Positions 1 to 7,534 of a DNA stretch of 9,491 nucleotides are shown here, piece after piece. The position numbers were made by a program, and so were the translations under genes. Below the pieces are notes generated by a model. That model was not told the origin of the DNA. It made no database searches and worked only from the letters and a program-made list of their open reading frames with translations. Source of the DNA: Candidatus Adiutrix sp. (GTDB taxonomy: Bacteria > Desulfobacterota > Desulfarculia > Adiutricales > Adiutricaceae); contig JAITBV010000194.1 of NCBI GenBank assembly GCA_031283395.1, positions 1 through 9,491 of the forward strand, read 5' to 3'. Numbering within the stretch: the first letter of the stretch is position 1; each line of letters opens with the position of its first letter.

Positions 1-117
1 CGGCTGACCAAGAACCTGGTGGCCGCCCTGGGCGGGCAGCTCGACCTGGCCAACCGGCCCGAAGGCGGCGCGGAGTTTTCTTTCAGCGTCCCGGTCAAGA
101 TGGCCGGGGAAGTCTGA
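1..117 (+). CDS. Sensor histidine kinase, C-terminal end only (partial)
   Basis: The first 38 codons are open in frame 1 and end in TGA at 115-117. The residues read as the last part of a HATPase_c domain: a helix of the form RLTKNLVAALGGQL, then a turn with EGGAEFSFSVPV, which is the usual end of the Bergerat ATP-binding fold after the G2 box. Almost nothing follows this strand, so the protein ends with its kinase domain and has no receiver or Hpt at its C-terminus. The sensor, HisKA and N box lie outside the window. It is the first visible gene of the + strand run. It could be the partner of the sigma-54 response regulator four genes downstream, because no other kinase is present on that strand, but that pairing is inference. 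Confidence 0.75.
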   Translation, partial: RLTKNLVAALGGQLDLANRPEGGAEFSFSVPVKMAGEV

Positions 118-131
118 AAGGCCGGGAGAGG

Positions 132-617
132 ATGACGGGCCGGCCCCCGCGGCCGCCCTGGTCGGCGGCGCGCCTTATCTATACCGGCCTGGGCCTGGGC
201 CTGTCCCCCAAGGCCCCCGGCACGTGCGGCACCCTTCTGGGCGTGCCCCTGTTCTGGCTGGCGGGCGATGAGCCCTGGCCCGTCCAGGCGGGCCTGTGGA
301 TCCTGGTTTTCAGCCTGGGCTGGTGGGCCGCCCGGCGGGCGGAGACGGAACTGGGCGTCCATGATTCCCCCCAGGTGGTCATCGACGAGGTGGCCGGCTA
401 TCTCACCACGGTCTTTTTGGCTCCCAACGGGCCGGCGACCTGGATCCTGGGTTTTGCCTTGTTCAGGTTTTTTGACATCCTAAAACCCTGGCCGGTGGGC
501 TGGGCCGACCGCTGTTTGCCCGGAGGCTTTGGGGTCATGGCCGATGACATCCTGGCCGGGCTCTACGCCTGGCTGTTTCTGCGGCTGGCCATGAACCTGG
601 CCCCGGGCTGGTTTTGA
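132..617 (+). CDS. pgpA: Phosphatidylglycerophosphatase A (PgpA)
   Basis: This 161-residue inner-membrane enzyme should remove phosphate from phosphatidylglycerophosphate to give phosphatidylglycerol. The length and the order of motifs fit PgpA: GLSPKAPGTCGT near residues 23-34, the acidic HDSPQVVIDEVAG block at 77-89, FRFFDILKPWPV at 111-122, and PGGFGVMADDILAGLYA at 130-146. The conserved Asp and Glu residues of the metal-dependent site (in DEVAG and MADD) are all present. Hydrophobic stretches at about 35-65, 90-115 and 138-156 fit membrane helices. The ATG at 132 has a purine-rich GGGAGAGG just before it (124-131, close to the start). The TGA overlaps the TTG start of the next gene. PgpA followed by a CinA-type gene is a recurring bacterial arrangement. 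Confidence 0.95.
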   Translation: MTGRPPRPPWSAARLIYTGLGLGLSPKAPGTCGTLLGVPLFWLAGDEPWPVQAGLWILVFSLGWWAARRAETELGVHDSPQVVIDEVAGYLTTVFLAPNGPATWILGFALFRFFDILKPWPVGWADRCLPGGFGVMADDILAGLYAWLFLRLAMNLAPGWF

Positions 618-1105
618 AAGATATGGCGGGGGCCCTGGCCCGGCGGCTTACGGCCGCCGGGCTGACCGTGGCCGTGGCCGAAAGCCTGACCGGCGGCCGG
701 GTGGCTGCGGCTCTCACCCGAAGGCCGGGCAGTTCCGCCTATTTTCTGGGTTCGGTGGTGGCCTACGCCAACGAGGCCAAGACCCGTCTTCTGGATGTGC
801 CCGAGGCTGTTCTATCCGAGCACGGCGCGGTGAGTGAAGCCTGCGCCCGGGCCATGGCCGAGGGCGTCCGCCGCCGCCTGGGGGCCGACCTGGCCGTGGC
901 CGCCACCGGCATCGCCGGGCCGGACGGCGGGAGCCCGGCCAAGCCGGTCGGCCTGGTCTGGCTGGCCGTGGCCGGGCCGGATGGAGTCCAAACGGCCGAA
1001 CATCGTTTCCCGGGCAACCGCCGCGAAGTGACCGCGGCGGCCACGGCCGAAGCGGTGTCTTTTTTGGCCCGGGCAGCAGGCCTGGAATTAGGGAGGACGA
1101 GATGA
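614..1105 (+). CDS. pncC: Nicotinamide-nucleotide amidase (PncC / CinA C-terminal domain), stand-alone
   Basis: This is a single CinA-C domain of about 160 residues without the N-terminal molybdopterin-binding (MoCF) half of full CinA. The known role of the family is deamidation of NMN to nicotinate mononucleotide in pyridine nucleotide recycling. Visible signatures are AESLTGG (22-28), YFLGSVVAYANEAKTRLLDVP (43-63), HGAVSEACARAMAEGVRRR (70-88), AVAATGIAGPDGG (94-106), KPVGLVWLAV (110-119) and HRFPGNRREV (130-139). The start is uncertain. TTG at 614 overlaps the pgpA stop (TTGA) and would couple translation. An in-frame ATG at 623 gives a protein three residues shorter and fits the family equally well. 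No strong ribosome-binding site is seen for either. The TGA overlaps the ATG of the next gene (ATGA at 1102-1105). Confidence 0.92.
   Translation: MKDMAGALARRLTAAGLTVAVAESLTGGRVAAALTRRPGSSAYFLGSVVAYANEAKTRLLDVPEAVLSEHGAVSEACARAMAEGVRRRLGADLAVAATGIAGPDGGSPAKPVGLVWLAVAGPDGVQTAEHRFPGNRREVTAAATAEAVSFLARAAGLELGRTR
1090..1096 (+). promoter_or_regulatory. Shine-Dalgarno site for the PagL-like gene
   Basis: AGGGAGG lies five bases before the ATG at 1102, inside the end of pncC. It is one of the best ribosome-binding sites on the + strand and supports this ATG as the start, despite its 4-base overlap with the pncC stop. Confidence 0.7.
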
Positions 1106-1665
1106 TAAAAAACAAGTTGCCGGTCGCCGGGCTCCTGTTCCTGGTCCTTTCGTCATGGACGGTCGGGGCCGCGGCCGAGGACACGGCCTTGAGGGCGGGC
1201 GTAAGCGCCGGCACCCACAGTTCCACTTCTTTCGATCTCTACCTCCAGCACTCTTTCGAACCCTGGCTGGACCGTGCCGGCTACCAGCTCTCCCCCTACG
1301 CCAACCTTGGTTTCACCCTCTGGACAGGCGATAAGAAGGACTACCCGGGAGCCAGAAACGATCAAATCTGGGGCCTGGTGGCCGCCCTGGGCCTGCGCTG
1401 GGAACTGAAGGCCTGGGAAACGGCCCGACCCTATCTGGCTTTCAACGTCGGCCCCTCTTATATTTCCAAGGATGAATTCCTGGGCAATGAAATGGGCGGC
1501 GGCCACTACCTGTTCAATCTTCGGGCCAGCCTGGGTCTGCGCCTGGGGCGCGACTTCCGGCACAATCTGGGCCTGGACGCCTCCCACTATTCCAACGCCT
1601 TTACCCAGAGTTCCAACAAGGGTTACAATGCTCTGGGGCTGTCCTACGGCTATAGCTTCTGGTAA
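1102..1665 (+). CDS. PagL-like lipid A 3-O-deacylase / acyloxyacyl hydrolase family outer-membrane protein
   Basis: This 187-residue protein carries a signal peptide: Lys residues at 3 and 5, a hydrophobic core at 6-21, and likely cleavage after the Ala-Ala-Ala at 23-25. It then shows alternating beta-strand pattern and ends in an aromatic residue (YSFW), as outer-membrane barrels do. The stretch PYLAFNVGPSYIS (about 115-127) and the block ASHYSNAF (160-167) match the PagL family, in which His and Ser of HxSN are catalytic. Here they would be His162 and Ser164. PagL removes the 3-O acyl chain of lipid A at the outer leaflet. In Pseudomonas PagL the third catalytic residue is a Glu 14 positions after the His. 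Here that place is Asn176 (NKGYN). Many relatives with N.G.N endings probably exist, so activity is plausible but not certain. It is the second envelope-lipid gene of the run, after pgpA. Confidence 0.82.
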   Translation: MIKNKLPVAGLLFLVLSSWTVGAAAEDTALRAGVSAGTHSSTSFDLYLQHSFEPWLDRAGYQLSPYANLGFTLWTGDKKDYPGARNDQIWGLVAALGLRWELKAWETARPYLAFNVGPSYISKDEFLGNEMGGGHYLFNLRASLGLRLGRDFRHNLGLDASHYSNAFTQSSNKGYNALGLSYGYSFW

Positions 1666-1672
1666 GGCGGGT

Positions 1673-2686
1673 ATGAAAGCGGGCCTCATCGGCTGGCCCG
1701 GCAGCGGGCGCGAGACGATTTTTTCCGCCCTGACGGGTCTCCCCCGTCCGTCGGCGGGGTCGTTTGAGCCGCGCCAGGGCGAGGCCCTGGTGCCGGACGG
1801 GCGGCTGGATTTCCTTTCGGCCCTCTATAGGCCCCGCAAACACATCCCGGCCCGGGTGGAGTTCTTTCTGCCCCGGCCACCCGGTTCGGACCGGGAAGTG
1901 GTCCAGGCCAGCCTGGAAAAGATGCGGGAAGCCGAAGTCATCCTGGCCGTTTTGCGAAATTTTCCCGGCGCGGTCCCCCCCGACCCGGCCCGGGAAGCGG
2001 CCGGGCTGGAAACGGAGCTCATCCTGAGCGACTACCTGGTGGTCCAGAAACGTTTGGAGCGGCTGGACGAGGAACGGAAACGGGGCAAAAAGAGCGATCC
2101 CGAGGAAGTGGAACTGCTGACCCGGGGCCTGACCGAGTTGGAAGCCGGCCGGCCCCTGCGGCCGGACCATGTTTTCACCCGCCACCCCAAGCTCAGGGGC
2201 TTCGCCTTTCTATCGGCCAAGCCGCTTTTGGCCGTCCTGAACAACGCCGACGACAACGGCCGGGAGGCCGATTTGGGCGGGCCCTGGCCCAGGCTGGTGG
2301 TGCGGGGCCGCCTGGAAGGGGACCTGGCGGCCCTCCCAGCCGGGGAGGCGGCCGAATTTCTGGCCGGCTACGGCCTGGCCGAACCGGCGTCAAGCCGGGT
2401 CATCCGGGAAGTCTACGGCCTCATGGGCCTCTTAAGTTTCTTCACCGTCGGCGAGGACGAATGCCGGGCCTGGACCATCACCGCCGGGGAAACGGCCCTG
2501 GACGCGGCCGGCGCCATCCACTCGGACATCCAGAAGGGCTTCATCAGGGCCGAAGTGGTGGCCGTTGAGGATTTCCGGGCGGCCGGCAACATGAGCGAGG
2601 CCAAAAAAAAGGGCCACTTCCGCCTGGAAGGCAAGACCTATGTGGTGGCCGACGGAGATATCGTCCACTTCCGTTTCAACGTCTGA
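1673..2686 (+). CDS. YchF/Obg-like ATPase-family protein with degenerate nucleotide site
   Basis: The start is taken as the ATG at 1673, just after the previous stop, because the protein then opens with the usual YchF P-loop strand (MKAGLIGWPG). A longer frame reaching back to 1472 is the shadow of the PagL-like gene. The product is 337 residues, slightly shorter than typical YchF (about 360). The C-terminal TGS-type domain is excellent: CRAWTITAGETALDAAGAIH (264-283), IQKGFIRAEVVAVEDF (286-301), LEGKTYVVADGDIVHFRFNV (318-337). A coiled-coil-like segment (about 118-160) and the base-recognition region NNADDNG (190-196, equivalent to NVNEDG) also fit. The P-loop reads G-WPGS-G-R-E-T at 7-15. 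The invariant Lys is Arg13 and the next Ser is Glu14, and the usual DIAGL...GEGLGN switch II is missing. Normal YchF is a ribosome-associated, redox-sensitive ATPase. This is probably a divergent paralogue with a changed role. Confidence 0.88.
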   Translation: MKAGLIGWPGSGRETIFSALTGLPRPSAGSFEPRQGEALVPDGRLDFLSALYRPRKHIPARVEFFLPRPPGSDREVVQASLEKMREAEVILAVLRNFPGAVPPDPAREAAGLETELILSDYLVVQKRLERLDEERKRGKKSDPEEVELLTRGLTELEAGRPLRPDHVFTRHPKLRGFAFLSAKPLLAVLNNADDNGREADLGGPWPRLVVRGRLEGDLAALPAGEAAEFLAGYGLAEPASSRVIREVYGLMGLLSFFTVGEDECRAWTITAGETALDAAGAIHSDIQKGFIRAEVVAVEDFRAAGNMSEAKKKGHFRLEGKTYVVADGDIVHFRFNV

Positions 2687-2702
2687 AATCAGTTAGGATT
2701 AG

Positions 2703-4426
2703 ATGGTGGCAGGGGAGATACTGGTCATTGACGACGACCTGAGCCTCCGGGAAATGCTGGAGATGATGCTGCGCGGCGCGGGCCACAAGGTCAGCCTGGC
2801 CGAGGACGGCCTGTCGGGCCTGGCTGCGGCCGGGAAGGGCCATTTCGACCTCATCATCAGCGATTTGAGGATGCCGGGCTTAAACGGCCTGGACCTTTTG
2901 AAACGCCTGAGGGCCGACGGCCTGACCACGCCCCTGATCCTGGTTTCAGCCTACGCCCGGCCCGACATGGCCGTGGAGGCCATGCGGGGCGGGGCCTATG
3001 ATTTCATCCCCAAGCCCTTCAAGCCCCATGATCTTCTGGCCGTGGTGGATTCGGCCCTGGTCCACCAGAGCGTGGAGCAGGAACGCCAGGCCCTGGCCGA
3101 AATGGTGCTTTCCAGCCAGCGTTTCGGCGGCATGGTGGGCTCCTCGCCGGCCATGCTCCCGGTTTACGACCTGGTCCGGCGGGCGGCCCAGACCGCAACC
3201 AGCATCCTCGTCACCGGTGAAAGCGGCACCGGCAAGGAATTGGTGGCCCGGGCCGTGCACGAACATTCCGACCGGGCCGACCACGAATTCGTGGCCATCA
3301 ACTGCGGGGGCGTGCCGGAAAACCTCATCGAAAGCGAATTGTTCGGCTACAAGAAGGGGGCTTTCACCGGGGCTGCGGCCGATAAAAAGGGGTTGGTGGC
3401 CGTGGCCGACGGCGGCACCCTCTTCCTCGACGAACTGGCCGATCTGACCCTCCCGATGCAGGTCAAGCTCCTGCGGGTCATCCAGGAAAAGACCTTTCGG
3501 CCCGTGGGCGGCGACCGGGAGGAGAAAAGCGACGTGCGCTTCATCTCGGCCACCAACAAGAACCTGGAGGCTGAAATAATCAGCGGCCGTTTCCGGGAAG
3601 ACCTGTATTACCGCCTGAACGTCATCAACATCCACCTTCCGGCCTTAAGGGAAAGGCCGGAAGACATTCCCGTCCTGGCCCATTTTTTCCTGGAAAAATA
3701 CAGTCTCGCCCAGAACAAGGACGTCCGCAAGCTTTCGGCCTACGCCCTGGACATTCTTTCGCGCTACCACTTCCCCGGAAATGTCCGGGAACTGGAAAAC
3801 ATCATCGAGCGGTCCGTGGCCCTGGAGCAGTCCAACATCATTCTGCCGGAAAGCCTGCGTCGGGCCGATTTCAAGCAGAGCGCCGCCGCCTTGCCGCCGC
3901 CCGCCCCAAGGGTATCCCCGCCGCCCGCGGCCGTCCGCTCCTTCGGCGAGTCGGCCGAGCTCTTGCCGGGCCTGCCGGCCGGGGGCATTGACGAACTCAT
4001 GGCCGATCTTGAGGCCTATTATTTATACCGGAGCCTCTTGTTCGCCAGGGGCGGGCGGGGCCGGGCCGCGGCCGCCCTGGGCATCAGCCCCTGGCGGTTG
4101 CGCGCCCGCCTTTCGGCCTGCGGGCTGGCCGATCTGAATTTCCAGGAACTCCTGGCCCTGGGCGAAGACCGCTTCCCCAAGCCGGACCTCCCTTCCGGCC
4201 TGGCCCGGGATTGGGCGGACGAAGAGGTCGCCCTGGATGATATCCTCATCGCCGTGGAACGCCGCTTCATCAGCCAGGCCCTGGCCGCGGCCGGAGGCAA
4301 CAAGACCGGGGCCGCCGCCCTCCTGGGCCTGTCCCGTCGCTCCTTCCAACACCGCCAGGAACGCACGGGCTACGAGGCCTGGGCGGCTGAAGCCGGCACG
4401 GCTGGAACCGGCACAGGCGAAGCCTG

Positions 4427-4427
<1 letters not shown>
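2703..4427 (+). CDS. Sigma-54-dependent NtrC-type response regulator with two Fis-like HTH segments
   Basis: This cytoplasmic activator has 574 residues. Receiver (1-120): acidic pocket Asp10-Asp12, phosphoacceptor Asp54 in DLIISDLRMPG, Ser82 and Lys104. AAA+ sigma-54 domain (about 142-380): Walker A GESGTGKE (172-179), sigma-54 contact loop GAFTGA (219-224), Walker B GGTLFLDE (237-244), arginine fingers Arg298 and Arg304, then FPGNVRELENIIERSV. All key residues are intact, so phosphorylation-controlled sigma-54 activation is expected. A Pro/Ala-rich linker (394-426) follows. Next comes a first HTH_8-like unit (429-475, weaker, GGRGRAAAALGIS), a spacer, and a canonical HTH_8 (511-557, GGNKTGAAALLGLS). 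Most relatives carry only one. The tail is Gly/Thr/Ala-rich. AGGA at 2695-2698 precedes the ATG. The stop overlaps the next start (TGATG). The cognate kinase is unknown; the truncated kinase at 1-117 is a candidate. Confidence 0.95.
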
Positions 4428-5567
<1,140 letters not shown>

Positions 5568-5581
<14 letters not shown>

Positions 5582-6416
5582 ACTCATCGACCGCGGCGCG
5601 GATTTTGAAACCCTGGCCGAGGCTTTGCCCTGGAGCGATCCGGAGTTCAGCGCCCGGATGCTCAAGCATCATCTGGCCCAGGAGCATGATTGGGCCAGCC
5701 GGCGGGCGGACGTCATAGAGCGCCAGGTGGCCTGGCTGGCCGGCCGGTTGCCGGCCGGCGGCCGGGTGCTGGACCTGGCCTGCGGCCCGGGTCTCTACAC
5801 TCATCTTTTGGCCGGTCGGGGGTTTAAGGCCCTGGGGGTGGATTTTTCACCCGCGGCCATTGCCCATGCCCGCCGGAGGGCGGCTGAAGACGGTTTGCCT
5901 GCCGGATATGCCGAGGCCGATATCCGTCAATACCGGGCGGAAGGTCTTTTCGACTGCGTTCTGTTCGTCTTCGGCGAATTCAACGAATTCGCCCCGGAGG
6001 ACGCCCGGCGGATATTGGAAAACGCCCGGGCGGCCCTGGCGCCCGGCGGGTTTTTGTTGTTGGAGGAACACACTTTCGAGGCGGTGCGGGAGTCGGGCCT
6101 GGCCCCGCCCTCCTGGTGGCCCTGCCCTCAGAACGCGGGTCTTCTTTCGGACAGGCCCCACCTCTGCCTTCAGGAAAGCTCCTGGGACCAGGAACTGGCC
6201 CGGGCCGTCATGTCCTATTTCATCCTGGACGCCGAAACCGGCGAGGCGCGTTTTTTCCGCTCCGTCCAGACCGGCTACACCCAGGCCGGTCTCCGGGAAT
6301 TGTTTAAAGGGACTGGTTTTCAGCCGCCCCGGCGGCTTAAGGAGAATCAGTGGCCGGTGGGCCGGCCCTTCGAGGGCCGCATGGCCGCTTACCAGGGCTT
6401 CTTGCTGGAGCCCTAA
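5568..6416 (+). CDS. Class I SAM-dependent methyltransferase, substrate unknown
   Basis: This soluble 282-residue protein has a Rossmann methyltransferase core. Motif I is VLDLACGPGLYTHLL (67-81) and binds SAM. The acidic end of strand 2 is GVDFSPAAIAHARRR (90-104). A motif II/III region reads AEADIRQY (115-122) then FDCVLFVFGEFNEF (128-141), and LAPGGFLLLEE (157-167) is the following strand. The N-terminal segment WSDPEFSARMLKHHLAQEHDWASRR (22-46) before the core is typical of a subgroup of uncharacterised methyltransferases. The C-terminal part carries several Trp and Arg residues and probably forms the substrate pocket. The start is taken as the TTG at 5568, because the frame is closed at 5538-5540 and the next Met would cut into the N-terminal segment. 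AAGGG at 5556-5560 is a fair ribosome-binding site. It overlaps the end of pspF by 14 bases. Its substrate and its link to the regulators are unknown. Confidence 0.85.
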
Positions 6417-7534
6417 GGCCCCGCCGGCGTGGTTGCTTCGGCGTCCCGCTCGTTGAAAAGCTGTTCGCATTCTTGAAACATATCAGCCAGGACCGGGTCG
6501 AAGTGCCGGCCCCGGCTTTGGGCGATCACGCCCACGGCCTCTTCATGGGCATAGGCGTTTTTGTAAGGGCGGTTGGAGATCAGGGCGTCATAGGTGTCGG
6601 CAATGGCCATGAGCCGGCCCTCCAGGGGAATATCCTCGCCGCGCAGCCCCCGGGGATAGCCGGACCCGTCCCACTTCTCATGGTGGGTCCAGATGAACAG
6701 GCGGGCCTGCCGTAAAAAATCGTTTTCCGGCAGACCTGAGGCTATCTTGTCGATTATCCGCACCCCGAAATCGACGTGGCGCTTCATCTCCTCGAATTCC
6801 TCCGGGTCCAGGGGGCCGGGCTTGCGCAGTATCTGGTCGCTGATGGCTATTTTCCCGACATCGTGCAACTGCGACGAGGATATCAGGAAACGTCGGTCCC
6901 ACCTGGCCGTGTGATCGCGATAAATGCCGCGCTCGTCCAGGGCCGTCACCAGGATGTTCAGCCAGCGCTGGGTCCGGGCCACATGGCCGCCGGTGTTGTC
7001 GTCGCGGCTTTCCACCAGGTCGGCCACAGTGTTCAGGATGGCCCCTTGCAGGTCCAGGACGTGGCCGGCCTTCTCCTCGACCATTTGCGTCAGGTTCAGG
7101 TTGAAATTCCGCAGTTCGGTCGTCTGCCGCTCCAGGGTGAGGCGCTGGGATTGGAGTGTGCGGTGTATCTCGGCCCGCTTGCGCAACAGGCGCGGCGAGA
7201 AGGGTTTGGTGATGTAGTCCACGGCCCCCAGCCCCAGGCCGTCAAACTGGCTTTCGTCATCCACTTTGCCGGTCAGGAAGATGATGGGCGTGTCCCGAAA
7301 CCGGTCCATGGTCCTTAAGGCCCTGAGAGCCTCGAAGCCGTCCATTTCCGGCATGACGATATCGAGGAAGATCAGTTCCGGGGTCTGGGTTTCCAGGAGC
7401 CGGAACATTTTGGCCGCCGAAGGGGCCGTGAACACGTCATAGAGACCGGACAGGGCTTCCTTGGCCACCTTCAGATTGGTGATGTCGTCGTCAACCACCA
7501 ATATCCGGGGCCGGACGGAACCAGCCTCATTCAT
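6413..7534 (-). CDS. Response regulator with HD-GYP domain (predicted cyclic-di-GMP phosphodiesterase, RpfG-like)
   Basis: The product has 373 residues. An N-terminal receiver (about 10-125) has Asp15-Asp17, phosphoacceptor Asp58 (LIFLDIVMPEMDG), Thr88 and Lys110. A charged helical linker (about 115-163) leads to the HD-GYP domain. There, GGHVARTQRW (182-191), HDVGKI (224-229, the HD pair), HHEKWDGSGYP (284-294, with the HHE and GYP signatures) and IADTYDALISNRPYK are intact. HD-GYP proteins hydrolyse c-di-GMP with a di- or tri-metal centre, so phosphorylation by the kinase encoded just before it should control c-di-GMP level. The ATG lies inside the end of the kinase gene (8-base overlap) behind a strong GGGAGG. 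The stop overlaps the convergent methyltransferase gene. No DNA-binding domain is present. Confidence 0.95.
   Translation of the reverse strand: MNEAGSVRPRILVVDDDITNLKVAKEALSGLYDVFTAPSAAKMFRLLETQTPELIFLDIVMPEMDGFEALRALRTMDRFRDTPIIFLTGKVDDESQFDGLGLGAVDYITKPFSPRLLRKRAEIHRTLQSQRLTLERQTTELRNFNLNLTQMVEEKAGHVLDLQGAILNTVADLVESRDDNTGGHVARTQRWLNILVTALDERGIYRDHTARWDRRFLISSSQLHDVGKIAISDQILRKPGPLDPEEFEEMKRHVDFGVRIIDKIASGLPENDFLRQARLFIWTHHEKWDGSGYPRGLRGEDIPLEGRLMAIADTYDALISNRPYKNAYAHEEAVGVIAQSRGRHFDPVLADMFQECEQLFNERDAEATTPAGP

Noticed and set aside
714..1226. Long antisense open frames over the + strand genes (e.g. opposite pncC, the regulators and the kinase)
   Set aside because: They are low-complexity Pro/Arg/Ala-rich translations typical of the opposite strand of GC-rich genes, match no family I recognise, and coincide with well-supported genes.
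1472..1672. N-terminal extension of the YchF-like frame back to an ATG at 1472
   Set aside because: It overlaps the clear PagL-like gene in another frame, and its residues do not resemble any YchF N-terminus. The ATG at 1673 begins exactly at the P-loop strand.
2687..2702. Terminator or promoter between the YchF-like gene and the response regulator
   Set aside because: The gap is only 16 bases, with no stem and no recognisable -35/-10 or -24/-12 pair. It holds a weak AGGA ribosome-binding site only.
5739..5759. Perfect 9-bp inverted repeat with TTG loop (GCCGGCCGG / CCGGCCGGC) in the methyltransferase gene
   Set aside because: It lies in coding sequence made of repeated GGCCGG codon pairs (Ala, Gly, Arg) that are abundant across this GC-rich window. 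Chance is the simplest explanation, and there is no T-run.
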